A stretch of 64,000 nucleotides of DNA from Dawidia cretensis (GTDB lineage: Bacteria; Bacteroidota; Bacteroidia; Cytophagales; Cyclobacteriaceae). The stretch's first letter is position 1. Every line of letters starts with the position of its first letter. Below, piece by piece: positions 15,417 through 24,371 of this stretch. The position numbers and the translations under genes are program-made. The stretch is from NCBI RefSeq assembly GCF_018598175.1, contig NZ_JAHESE010000035.1, positions 1 to 64,000 of the forward strand, in the 5' to 3' direction. A model generated the notes under the pieces. It saw only the letters and a program-made list of their open reading frames with translations, did not search any database and was not told the origin of the DNA.

Positions 15417-18400
15417 TTAGAAAGTGAGGTTAAGGCCAACCAGGTATTGTTTCGCAGCCGGGTATGCGCCACCGTCTACCCCCAGCTGGCGGTCTGTGCC
15501 GGACGTGTAGCTATAGGTGCCGGCCACGCGGTCGTTACCCGATACATAGTTGCGCAGGTTGATCTCGGGATCCATGCCTGAATAGTTGGTTAACGTGATC
15601 AGGTTTTGGCCCTGTACATATACCCGCACCGATGACAGCCCGATTTTCGACACGAGCGTCTGCGGCAGGGAATAGGTGAATTGGATGTTTTTAAACCGGA
15701 AGTAGGAGCCAGACTCGATATAGTATGTCGACGGTAGAATACTGACCGGGTCATTTGAGGTGAGCTGCGGCAACACGGCATCCGTTTTGCCTGGACGCCA
15801 CGATTCGTATAACATCCGCTTGCTGCGGTTACCGGCGAATGTGGGGAAATCCGTCCAGTATTTGACGTAGTTAAAAATGTCGTTGCCCGCGACACCCTGT
15901 CCGAAGATCGTGAGGCCAAAGTTTTTATACCGCACATTCAGGTTGATGCCGTACGTAAAATCGGGGTGCGGGTTGCCAATGATCGTCAGGTCGCGCGCGT
16001 TGATTACGCCATCGGGAACGCCTTCGGGTCCACTGACATCGCGGAAGATAAATCGTCCTGCGCGATTTTCGTTTGCACGCAGATTATTGACGGGCGCTGC
16101 TGCAGCCTGGTCGTCGCTCTGGAAGATGCCATCGATGATATAGCCAAAGAATGATGAGATGGGGTAGTCCTGTTGCGTGACGACAAAATTTTGGATACGC
16201 TCGTCGTTTATACCAAAGTATTGTGTGTTGGCATCGCCGGTGGTTTTGGTCACGACATTGCGATAGGTGCTGAAATTACCTTCTACATCGTAGAATACTT
16301 CGCCGCCCATGGCCTGACCGTGATAAGCAATCGCCAGGTCGATACCGCGGTTTCGCATCGAGCCGATGTTGCGGAAGGGTACCGTGGCAACGCCTGCCGT
16401 GAGCGGACCGGCTACGGGGAATAGCATCTGGGATGTTACGCGGTTATACCAGTCCAGGTTGATATCGAGCTTATTCGCCAGTAGCGTGACATCCAGACCG
16501 ACGTTTGTCGATGTCGTCGTCTCCCATTTGGCATCCGGGTTGCCGAACTGAGTCATTTCATACCCCGGTATTGCTGACGTGCGCGAGCCGCTCAGGTCGT
16601 AGGCCGATGTGGCGGGATTGGTGGAGTATATCGTGAACGCGTTATAATAGCCAATCTCCTGGTTGCCGGTCTGGCCCCAGCCTACACGCAGCTTGGCGCG
16701 GTCGAGCCAGGTATTCAAGCTTTGTGCGAAACGCTCTTCTGAAAATACCCACCCGGCGCTCACCGCAGGGAAATACGCCACCAGGTTGTTGGACGAGAAC
16801 CGTGACGAGCGGTCGCGGCGCAGTGTGCCTTCCAGCAGGTATTTTTCCGAGAGGTTGTAGTTGATCTTGGCGAATTCTGATGCCAGGGCCCAGTCACTCG
16901 CGCCACCGTTGTTGGTCTGCGCACCCGTGCCACTACCCAGGTACCGGTTTTCGAGATCGTCGGAGTAGAAGTTCGTACGGCTTGCATCAAAGGTTTCGTA
17001 ATAGTCTTTGATGGATTCCGTACCGACGATGAAGTTGATCCGGTGAATATCGTTCAGGGTAACGTTGTAGGTTAAGGTATTAAACCACGTCCAGGTCCAC
17101 TCGTAGTTGTTGGTGGTCTTGAGAGAATTGGAGCCGCGCGATTCCGACGATTCGATATCCCGAATGATATAATCGCGGAAGTTAAAGGTATTGTAGTCCA
17201 CACCAAAGCTGGTCTTTGCGGTGAGGTTGTCGAGAATGTCGACTTCGGCGTAGGCATTTCCAAAGAGGCGCAACTCTTTTTGAAGGTTGTCTTTGTTGCG
17301 CCAGAGGTCGGCGACGGGGTTGCGCGAGTTGTCGAGGTCGGTGCCGCGTGTACCGGCAAATGTGGTACCCGATACATCGTATACCGGCACAATGGGCTGA
17401 ATGCGGAAGGCAAAGGAGGTCGGGTTGCTTTCGTTGCTGTTGCCGTTGGGTTGATTTAAACGCTGGCCAAAGGCAACCTGGAAGTTCTCACCCACCCGCA
17501 CGCGTTTGTTGATGTTGAATTCGGTATTGGCGCGAAGCGAATAGCGTTTGTAGTTGGTATAGATCATGATCCCTTCCTGATTGAAGTAGTTTACCGACAT
17601 GGCATACCGGCCGCTTTCATTGCCACCCGACACGCCGATCTGGTGACTTTGAATGGGCGCCGGGTCAAAGATTTCCTCCAGCCAGTCAGTTCCCTGTTTG
17701 TTTGCTTTGGTGATGAGCCACTTGTCGCGGTTAAAGGTGGCATTGTCGATGTCACGGCTGTAATTGATGTAGTTGCCATTGGCATCCTGCGCTACGCGCG
17801 GGTCGCCTTCCATGGCTCCCGCCGGGAAAATATAGTCGGGTATAACGGGGGTTGGGCCGTTGCCGAACTGTGCGTGTCGTGGGTAGCCGTTATCTTCCGA
17901 TACGACACCGGCATTGATGCGCGACTCCCACGTCAGTTGCGCATATTCCTGCGTGTTGAGCAGGTCGAGCAACTTGCCCGGTCGTTGTGTGCCAATGTAC
18001 ATGTCGTATGTAAAGACCGGCTTGCCTACTTTACCTTTCTTGGTGGTGATGATGATAACGCCGTTGCCCGCCCGCGATCCATAGATCGATGCCGCAGAGG
18101 CATCTTTCAGAATCTGCATGGACTCGATGTCGTTGGGATTGAGCGTATTGAGGTTGCCTTTGGTGGGCACACCGTCGACGACATAGAGCGGCGAGTTGTC
18201 ATTGATGGTGCCAAAGCCGCGAATACGGACCATTACACCTCCACCGGGACTGTTCTCATTGCCGACGGTTACACCGGCAACTTTTCCTTGCATGGCTTGC
18301 CCGAAGTTTGTGGAGGGAGTCGTTAGTAACCGGCTGGCATCAATGGTCGCCACGGCACCGGTGATGTCGCGCTTCGATTGGGTACCGTAGCCGGTCACCA

Positions 18401-18782
18401 CCACTTCGGAGAGGGATACAACGTCCGGCACCAGGGATACGTTGATGATCGTTTGGTTGTTGACCGGAACCTCCTGGACGGTATAGCCGATGAAGGAGAA
18501 AACCAGTGTCGCGGTTTCCGGTGCCGAGATACGGTAGTTTCCTTCGGCATCCGAGGTGGTACCATTCGAGGTACCTTTTACCAGGACGTTTACTCCGGGC
18601 AAGGGGCTGTTGGTGTCGTCGGTTACGCGGCCCGTGATCGTGATGTCGACCGGACGCCGGGCATGAATGTGTTTAGCATTTGAAGCGGTTGTTGCCGCAT
18701 GGGCAAAGGCGTGGGCCGGCAACAAGCAAAGGCCTGTCACCAGGGCCATACCGCACCAGGTGTTGTGTAGTGGTATGCGCAT
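15417..18782 (-). CDS. SusC/RagA-family TonB-dependent outer-membrane transporter (locus A)
   Basis: The 1121-residue protein has a signal peptide (residues ~1-28), then a CarboxypepD_reg-like domain (ITGRVTDDTNSPLPGVNVLV), a TonB-box-like segment (SEVVVTGYGTQSKRDITGAV), the plug (PLYVVDGVP, ASIYGSRAGNGVIIITTKKG) and a 22-strand barrel ending in the usual aromatic LNLTF. The STN domain used for sigma/FecR signalling is missing, consistent with control by another regulator type. It pairs with the SusD gene immediately downstream. Substrate unknown. Confidence 0.94.
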   Translation of the reverse strand: MRIPLHNTWCGMALVTGLCLLPAHAFAHAATTASNAKHIHARRPVDITITGRVTDDTNSPLPGVNVLVKGTSNGTTSDAEGNYRISAPETATLVFSFIGYTVQEVPVNNQTIINVSLVPDVVSLSEVVVTGYGTQSKRDITGAVATIDASRLLTTPSTNFGQAMQGKVAGVTVGNENSPGGGVMVRIRGFGTINDNSPLYVVDGVPTKGNLNTLNPNDIESMQILKDASAASIYGSRAGNGVIIITTKKGKVGKPVFTYDMYIGTQRPGKLLDLLNTQEYAQLTWESRINAGVVSEDNGYPRHAQFGNGPTPVIPDYIFPAGAMEGDPRVAQDANGNYINYSRDIDNATFNRDKWLITKANKQGTDWLEEIFDPAPIQSHQIGVSGGNESGRYAMSVNYFNQEGIMIYTNYKRYSLRANTEFNINKRVRVGENFQVAFGQRLNQPNGNSNESNPTSFAFRIQPIVPVYDVSGTTFAGTRGTDLDNSRNPVADLWRNKDNLQKELRLFGNAYAEVDILDNLTAKTSFGVDYNTFNFRDYIIRDIESSESRGSNSLKTTNNYEWTWTWFNTLTYNVTLNDIHRINFIVGTESIKDYYETFDASRTNFYSDDLENRYLGSGTGAQTNNGGASDWALASEFAKINYNLSEKYLLEGTLRRDRSSRFSSNNLVAYFPAVSAGWVFSEERFAQSLNTWLDRAKLRVGWGQTGNQEIGYYNAFTIYSTNPATSAYDLSGSRTSAIPGYEMTQFGNPDAKWETTTSTNVGLDVTLLANKLDINLDWYNRVTSQMLFPVAGPLTAGVATVPFRNIGSMRNRGIDLAIAYHGQAMGGEVFYDVEGNFSTYRNVVTKTTGDANTQYFGINDERIQNFVVTQQDYPISSFFGYIIDGIFQSDDQAAAAPVNNLRANENRAGRFIFRDVSGPEGVPDGVINARDLTIIGNPHPDFTYGINLNVRYKNFGLTIFGQGVAGNDIFNYVKYWTDFPTFAGNRSKRMLYESWRPGKTDAVLPQLTSNDPVSILPSTYYIESGSYFRFKNIQFTYSLPQTLVSKIGLSSVRVYVQGQNLITLTNYSGMDPEINLRNYVSGNDRVAGTYSYTSGTDRQLGVDGGAYPAAKQYLVGLNLTF

Positions 18783-19216
18783 CGTATTTAGGGGTTATGT
18801 TGATAGAAAGATTCATAGCGGACGTAGTCAGGTATAGCAATACATATACATGTTTACCGATAGAAAAGCCCCTATAGAAAAATACCTACGGAAATACCTA
18901 TCTCACGGAACAATCTTCACAGAGAGAAAGAAAAGGAAATGACAATACAATACCGTACGATATATTGATCTTATATCGTCTCGTACGAACTGCCAGAAAG
19001 CAAGCAAACAAATGGTAGCCGATAGTTTCGGCTAAACAGAAATGGAATAACGTGATGAAGATAAGAGAATAATTGATAAGTTGAAATCGTGTGCACACAA
19101 TTGTATACACTTCGCATAAACAATAATTGAAGCGTTAACACAGGTATGCGAACGTGTGTTAACGGAAGTAGTATTACCTACCGCACAGCACGGTAGTTGT
19201 TGATCGGAGGGAGGGA
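18783..19216. other. 434-base non-coding region upstream of susC (locus A), with palindromes
   Basis: No credible gene is present. The region contains the susC promoter and two notable palindromes: GTGTGCACAC at 19089-19098, and CGTTAACACA (19133-19142) paired perfectly with TGTGTTAACG (19155-19164) over a 12-base loop. The second lies 53 bases after the stop of the SMI1 gene and could act as its terminator (no T run) or as a regulator site. Confidence 0.5.
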
Positions 19217-19903
19217 TTATTCGGTCAGGTCGAAGCGGCGTGGGTAGCCGGGGTGATGCGCGCGGGTGTAGTCGTCTTCGTCTTCGATCTTTTTGTCGAC
19301 TATGGTTGTGATGGCTTCCAACATGGCCGTCAAGGTGGGCGCGACAACGCGGCGGTAAGTTTCGCCATGATAGTAGTCTACGATCTGATTGGGTTTGCCT
19401 GTGAAAGTTCCTTCCGTGTCATAACACAGGTAATCACCGCCGCCATTTTCAAAAATGGGGATCCAACTTACCCGCCACCAATTTCTGATCTTGAATTGAT
19501 CTTCAGTCTGTTCGGAAGTGGTCAGGTCGTTCAGCTCGTCGCGGTTGAGGAGCGCTTCCTCCAGCGTCATAAAGGTCTTATTGCCAAAAAGGCTGTGCGT
19601 CTTGCCGTCAAAGCGTTGGCCGTTCTTCCAACGGTAGAGCTCGCGAAGCTCGGCCGGCACTTTGGTGTCGTATTTTTTCTCGAGGGCCTGGATCTCGGCG
19701 TCTGTGAGCGGCGCCTGGAGTGTGGCGTAGAGGGTAGGATCGTTCTTCTGCAGGCTGGCGTCCAGACGGCGGAGGAGGGCCTTGAGGTCGGGCGAAACAA
19801 AGTACTCGATGGCCAGGGGACTGATCTCTTTGGCGCGCATCGCTGCCCTGACGGTGACCGTCGTCAGGAAAGGCAGGAGAAACAGAAGCAACACTATTTT
19901 CAT
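19217..19903 (-). CDS. SMI1/KNR4-family protein with signal peptide
   Basis: The 228-residue protein has an N-terminal hydrophobic export signal (residues 1-20) and then a SMI1/KNR4 (SUKH) domain: ALEKKYDTKVPAELRELYRW with NGQRF, the WRVSWIPIFENGGGDYLCYD core, and ETYRRVVAPTLTAMLEAI. SUKH proteins are often immunity proteins against contact-dependent nucleases and are normally cytoplasmic. The signal peptide here points to an envelope role, and no toxin gene is adjacent. It may simply be a solitary domestic member. Confidence 0.82.
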   Translation of the reverse strand: MKIVLLLFLLPFLTTVTVRAAMRAKEISPLAIEYFVSPDLKALLRRLDASLQKNDPTLYATLQAPLTDAEIQALEKKYDTKVPAELRELYRWKNGQRFDGKTHSLFGNKTFMTLEEALLNRDELNDLTTSEQTEDQFKIRNWWRVSWIPIFENGGGDYLCYDTEGTFTGKPNQIVDYYHGETYRRVVAPTLTAMLEAITTIVDKKIEDEDDYTRAHHPGYPRRFDLTE

Positions 19904-20004
19904 AGAAGGGTATATACTATATACAACGAAATATAGCAGGATCGTCGCTTAGTCCGTCGAGCGCGTAAGTATTCTTATGAAATTGCTGTTTTTACTGCAG
20001 GAGG

Positions 20005-21450
20005 TTACCAGCTGCTGCTGGCGCCGCCACCCCCCGAGCTGCCGCCACCCCAGCTACCGCCGCTACTCCCGCTGGATGAGGAGCTGCTTCCGCTTGAGCT
20101 GCTCGACGAGCGCTCCAGCCGGGCAATGCTATAGGTGCTACGCTTGCGTTTTCCGCAATGAACGCAGCCATTAATCTCTTCTCCCTGCCCCGACGATGAG
20201 TAGGTCGCTGCCCGCAATGTTTTCCGGCTAATGAGGTATGACGTCTGCGAACGGCAGTACGAGCAGTTTTTATACCGGGATGAACGATTCGGATAGTTCC
20301 AGACCTCGGTATCCTGGCAGGCGGCGCATTGCCACACGTCGTAGTCCACTGAGCGAATGTTCTCTTCGATCAGCTGGGCTTTTGACAGGTATGCGTCGTC
20401 GCCCTTCTCGTCGAGCTTGACCATATCCCCCTGGCAGCTGGCACACGCGCGGGGATGGTTGCGATATCGGCGTTTACGGACGAGGTGGTAAAAGAAGTAA
20501 GGTAAGAATGGCAGAGGATATAGCAGCCCCATAAAGAACCAATAGACCTGGTTGCTGCGCAGGAACCCGACCACACCATGATAGTCGCCGTCTTTCACCA
20601 ACCGACGTATGACGCGCTTCATGCGCCACTGGCGGTGCAGCAACGTAATCAGGAAATACAGATACAACCCAAGCATGGCAACGATAAAGGGTTGGGTGCT
20701 GCCGCTCACGCCGATGGCGGCAACGATCAGCGTCGGCGCCAGCAGGAACTCCGCGACCCATGCGAGCTTGGTTACCCGCATTTCAGGATATTCTGTATGG
20801 GATGGGTTTTTCGAATTGCTGAAGGATTTATTGACCAGCTTGATGGCAAACGACACCAGCAGGATGGGCAATACAAAGAAACACAGAAAGGCGACCGCGC
20901 CGGCATAATCGCCCATGCCGTTACTGGTTTCTTCGGCTTCCAGCTCATCGGCATACGCCGGGTCGCTGATCACCTTTACAACCGCTTCGACACCGGCCAG
21001 CATGCCGCCGTTGTAGTCACCCTCCTTAAACAGGGGTACCATGTATTCCGTTTGAATGCGCTTGCAACGTGCATCGGTCAGCACCCCTTCCAGTCCGTAG
21101 CCCGTGTGGAACCGGATGGTGTGGGTCTCTTCCACCAGCAGGATGAGCAGGCCGTTATCGTTCGCTTTCTGGCCAATGCCCCAGTATGTAAAGAGGTCCT
21201 GGGCGAAAGTAAAAATGTCGGCGTCACCGATGGATTTGACGGCGACAATGGCTGTCTGCACCGTCGTGCTGTCTTCCAGGCTCGTCAGCAAGGCATCGAG
21301 ACTGGCCGTTGTGGTTTCGGTCAGGATGTCATCGGGATTCGACACATAGCTGCCGTTGACGAGCTTTTGGTTGGGAATAGACTCGACCGTCCACTGGGCA
21401 TAGCGTGTTGGTGCGAGCAGGAAAGACAAGGAGAGGATCAGGTATTTCAT
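20005..21450 (-). CDS. TPM-domain membrane protein with zinc-finger-like and Ser/Gly tail
   Basis: From the ATG at 21450 the product has about 481 residues: signal peptide, a TPM domain (NPDDILTETTTASLDALLTS, QDLFTYWGIGQKANDNGLLI, HTIRFHTGYGLEGVLTDARC), a membrane helix near AVAFLCFFVLPILLVSF, two more helices, then paired CxxC motifs (CASC, CAAC, CSYC, CVHC) and a tail of Ser/Gly repeats ending in GGGGASSSW. TPM proteins of this layout are common, membrane-bound and poorly understood; the Psb32/TLP18.3 homologues act in protein quality control. A start at 21513 would precede the signal peptide with a basic stretch and is less likely. Confidence 0.85.
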   Translation of the reverse strand: MKYLILSLSFLLAPTRYAQWTVESIPNQKLVNGSYVSNPDDILTETTTASLDALLTSLEDSTTVQTAIVAVKSIGDADIFTFAQDLFTYWGIGQKANDNGLLILLVEETHTIRFHTGYGLEGVLTDARCKRIQTEYMVPLFKEGDYNGGMLAGVEAVVKVISDPAYADELEAEETSNGMGDYAGAVAFLCFFVLPILLVSFAIKLVNKSFSNSKNPSHTEYPEMRVTKLAWVAEFLLAPTLIVAAIGVSGSTQPFIVAMLGLYLYFLITLLHRQWRMKRVIRRLVKDGDYHGVVGFLRSNQVYWFFMGLLYPLPFLPYFFYHLVRKRRYRNHPRACASCQGDMVKLDEKGDDAYLSKAQLIEENIRSVDYDVWQCAACQDTEVWNYPNRSSRYKNCSYCRSQTSYLISRKTLRAATYSSSGQGEEINGCVHCGKRKRSTYSIARLERSSSSSSGSSSSSSGSSGGSWGGGSSGGGGASSSW

Positions 21451-21573
21451 GCGGCGTAGAATGCTGACAAGATACGGCAGGCGGCGTAAAAAGAAGGGGT
21501 GGAAAGGCCGCAAAACAGGGCAAAATATTACCTCGTCAACAAATGGCGCAACAATGACGGCTAGAATAGGAGT

Positions 21574-21615
21574 AAAAAAAGCCGGGCGTTTGTATGTGAG
21601 GTTACAAACACCCGG
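21574..21615 (-). terminator. Terminator of the DUF4397 gene (minus strand)
   Basis: CCGGGCGTTTGTA and TTACAAACACCCGG form a long stem. On the minus strand the A tract at 21574-21580 gives the trailing U run. It lies just after the stop of the gene at 21625. Confidence 0.85.
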
Positions 21616-21624
21616 ATTGGTTTG

Positions 21625-22335
21625 TTAGTGTACGATCACTTCGCCGCTCAGCACATTGGTGTTGCCGGCAGGGGGTGTTTTGTACCCGCGCACCAGCACC
21701 GTTTTATACGCTCCGGCTGGTAGCGACACATTGGGAATGTTCAATACCGACTCGCCACCTGCAACAACTTCAAAGTTGTATGACTGGGCATCCACTTCCT
21801 GGAACGGCGTTGCGTTCTTAAAAGACTGCGCATCCGTCAGGTTGCCGGCTGCATCTTTTACTTTCAGTGTCAGCGGAGCAGCATCCGGCGACAGGTTGAC
21901 AAAACGTATCATGGCTTTGCCGGTGGCCGGCTCGGTAGCCGATGAGTCGTTCAGCACGAGCAGCTCGGCATTCTCATAATTGTCGACGACAAAAATCGAG
22001 TATGCGCGGTTGTTCACCAGCGTAATGGCCGTATCCAGTGTTATATTGTTGGCGCCGTATGGGCCCACTTCCAGCGTGCGCTCGCCGGTATGAAATCGCA
22101 GGTAGCCGGTATAGTCTGCATATCGCAGCGGCGCGTTGCCGTTGATCAGCCGATCGTCGACGACGACGTTCAATGCCGGCGCGTTCGGTGATGCATTGTA
22201 CAACGAGACATACGACACGGGTATGTTTACGATATTGTTATTGGAGTCGTCATCTAAACAGCCTCCCATTACCAGGGACACAGCGGCCATCAAAGCCACC
22301 ATTCCCATCTGAAACGTTTTTCTGGTCTTCATCAT
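21625..22335 (-). CDS. DUF4397-domain lipoprotein
   Basis: The 236-residue protein has a lipoprotein signal (SLVMGGC) and two copies of the DUF4397 beta-sandwich, seen as VSYVSLYNASPNAPALNVVV with VDDRLI, and KAMIRFVNLSPDAAPLTLKV. It is probably a cell-surface or periplasmic structural or adhesive protein. No operon partner is evident. The gene has its own terminator. Confidence 0.85.
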   Translation of the reverse strand: MMKTRKTFQMGMVALMAAVSLVMGGCLDDDSNNNIVNIPVSYVSLYNASPNAPALNVVVDDRLINGNAPLRYADYTGYLRFHTGERTLEVGPYGANNITLDTAITLVNNRAYSIFVVDNYENAELLVLNDSSATEPATGKAMIRFVNLSPDAAPLTLKVKDAAGNLTDAQSFKNATPFQEVDAQSYNFEVVAGGESVLNIPNVSLPAGAYKTVLVRGYKTPPAGNTNVLSGEVIVH

Positions 22336-22623
22336 TTTTAATTGGTTGTTTTACTAGAATCAATAAAGCGCTACGCCAGAAGACAAGGAGCTTCCGGTAC
22401 TGTTTCCAGCACAGTGGGCATCTGGTAATACGCTAGAGTAAAAGTTTTATCAATCGCTACAATCCTCCGCCGCTGATGGGCTTACAAGATCTTAGACACC
22501 TGAAGGCGCCGAAAGGTTCGAATGCCTGTAGAAAAACGACTTGCCAGCGGGCATTTCGTCGTGCATTTCCGCGCATTTGTCGGCACCTTTTTTTAAGCGA
22601 TATTGATTTAGAAAACGCACTCT

Positions 22624-23412
22624 ATGATCACACGCATCTGGCATGGACGAACACGCCCGGAGGATGGGGACCGGTATCTGGAACAACTTGTGGTCGCCGG
22701 TACAGAAGAGTACCGGCAGACGCCTGGTAACCTGTCGGCCAAAATATGGCGCAAGCAGGAAAATGATGCTTGTCACTTCTGGACCGTTACGGAATGGGAT
22801 GATCTACCCTCCGTAAAAGCCTTCGCCGGCGACGATTTCCGGCGGGCAAAATATTATGCGGAAGACCGGGGCATCTTGCTGGATTTTGAAGAGCATGTTC
22901 AGCACTATGAGTGCTTTGATGTATCGCGCACGAAGATTCATCACTATTTGTACCAGTTGGAGCAAACGTACCACGGCGGCAACTGGCTCGACGAGAGCCT
23001 GCTGGGCAAACTGGACGGGCTGACTTCCGAACAGGCCTTTGCCACGCCCGTCCCCGGCGTACACAGCGTGGCCGAGATTGTATGGCATTGCATTTACTGG
23101 CGCACCGTATTGATCCACTGGCTGCGGGGCGACAACGTCTACCGCGACGAGACACGCGCGCGCCTTAACTTTTTGCCGCTGGATGTACTGCAGGCGAAGG
23201 GTTGGGAGGGATTGCGCCTTGAATTGGAAAATACACAGGTTACCCTGCGTGCTTTGTTGTTACAGAAGGATGATCGATACCTGGCGGGAGAATATCAGCC
23301 GGGGTGTACTTATGAAGATGCTGTTGCGGGGACGATTCAACATGACATATATCACTTGGGGCAGATTGGGTTGGTGTTGAAGATTCTGTTGGTGATGGGA
23401 AAGACCGTGTGA
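22624..23412 (+). CDS. Fusion of ABM-like ferredoxin-fold domain and DinB-type domain
   Basis: Residues 1-95 read as an antibiotic-biosynthesis-monooxygenase-like dimeric alpha/beta barrel (ITRIWHGRTRPEDGDRYLEQ, WTVTEWDDLPSVKAFAGDDF). Residues ~105-262 form a DinB four-helix bundle (HHYLYQLEQTYHGGNWLDES) with the putative metal His triad: His in VHSVAEIVWH and the HDIYH pair near the C-terminus. DinB enzymes include bacillithiol- or mycothiol-type S-transferases. I infer that the two domains process or sense the same small molecule. Ends at repeat copy 3. Confidence 0.78.
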   Translation: MITRIWHGRTRPEDGDRYLEQLVVAGTEEYRQTPGNLSAKIWRKQENDACHFWTVTEWDDLPSVKAFAGDDFRRAKYYAEDRGILLDFEEHVQHYECFDVSRTKIHHYLYQLEQTYHGGNWLDESLLGKLDGLTSEQAFATPVPGVHSVAEIVWHCIYWRTVLIHWLRGDNVYRDETRARLNFLPLDVLQAKGWEGLRLELENTQVTLRALLLQKDDRYLAGEYQPGCTYEDAVAGTIQHDIYHLGQIGLVLKILLVMGKTV

Positions 23413-23476
23413 GTGTGAATGTGTGGGGGTTGTGTCGGTTTGCGGGGTGTGGTAGGGTAGGTTACGACGTTGTCTC

Positions 23477-23547
23477 CTCGCCAGTCTGAAGACTGGCATC
23501 AGGGCAGGTCCAAGTCGCCCTCCCTTTGGTCGGAAGACTTGAACCAG
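23477..23547 (+). repeat. Double-hairpin intergenic repeat, copy 3
   Basis: The third copy is close to copy 2 in sequence, with a perfect first hairpin (GCCAGTCT-GA-AGACTGGC, 23480-23497) and arms GGTCCAAGTC ... GACTTGAACC. It lies between the convergent ends of the ABM-DinB gene and the ECF sigma gene. Confidence 0.9.
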
Positions 23548-23578
23548 AGAAAACACCGCTCTCACACTTCACACTGTT

Positions 23579-24154
23579 TCAGGAGTGCATGCGGGCCTGG
23601 AAGGGCTCACGCAGGTTGGCGAGGGCTTTGTGCAGTAGATTGTAAACGGACTGTGCGTTGATCTCCATGATCTGTACGATCTCGGATACTTCGAGGTCCT
23701 GGTAAAAGCGCAGGTAGATAATTTCTTTCTGGCGCTTGGGAAGTGTGTTGAGCAGCTCGGCAAATTTGCTGGATGTCTCGCGCAGCGTTTGTTCGCGAAT
23801 GAGGTGGTGCTCGATGGAGAATTCCACGTCGAAGTAGTAGTTGTCTTCGATGGTTTCGACGTTCAGGTGCCACCGGTTCTTATGGAGCTCGCGGAAGATC
23901 TTGTGCCGCACGCTTTTAAAGAGATACGACTTCACATAGTCGGTAGCGCCGATCGTTTGACGGTTACGCCAAAGCTCCAGGAACAGCTCTTGCAAGCAAT
24001 CTTTTACGAACTCGGCATCTTTGGAGAACTTGGTTCCGTAGCTGAACAAGCTTCGATAATGCGTCGTCATGAGCGCCTCAAAGCTGGCCTTACTTCCCCT
24101 TCTGAATTCCTCCCAAAGGCTATCGTCTTGATCCGTGGATGGTTGTGATTTCAA
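23579..24154 (-). CDS. ECF-type RNA polymerase sigma factor
   Basis: The 191-residue protein carries region 2 (FEALMTTHYRSLFSYGTKF, DCLQELFLELWRNR, YLFKSVRHKIFREL) and region 4 (LPKRQKEIIYLRFYQDLEVS, NAQSVYNLLHKALANLR). It is of the Bacteroidota SusC-linked group. The FecR-type anti-sigma gene is divergent 217 bases away instead of downstream in the same operon. Together with the STN-bearing SusC this points to trans-envelope signalling, where substrate binding frees the sigma factor to transcribe the locus. Confidence 0.92.
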   Translation of the reverse strand: MKSQPSTDQDDSLWEEFRRGSKASFEALMTTHYRSLFSYGTKFSKDAEFVKDCLQELFLELWRNRQTIGATDYVKSYLFKSVRHKIFRELHKNRWHLNVETIEDNYYFDVEFSIEHHLIREQTLRETSSKFAELLNTLPKRQKEIIYLRFYQDLEVSEIVQIMEINAQSVYNLLHKALANLREPFQARMHS

Positions 24155-24371
24155 GCGTACTCGATGTTAAGCCTGTATTAAGTGGCTTAAAGGTTGAACT
24201 TTTTTACGGGATATAAAAGTGTACGCCCTGCTTGCAAACGTTTTTTAACGGCCGAAACCTCATTTTAGGGCCGCTGCCCTTGTTTTTGAAGTTTCGAAAA
24301 AAATCTTTCCCCAACGAAGAGTAGAAAATTGCAATCGTTGTCTATTGTCATTATACACACGATTGCGGTCA

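Noticed and set aside
18898-19110. 70-residue minus-strand open frame
   Set aside because: The translation is a low-complexity hydrophobic run in AT-rich DNA, with no start signal or family motif.
20040-20110. Low-complexity gc-rich stretch
   Set aside because: It codes for the Ser/Gly tail of the TPM-domain protein; no independent element is needed.
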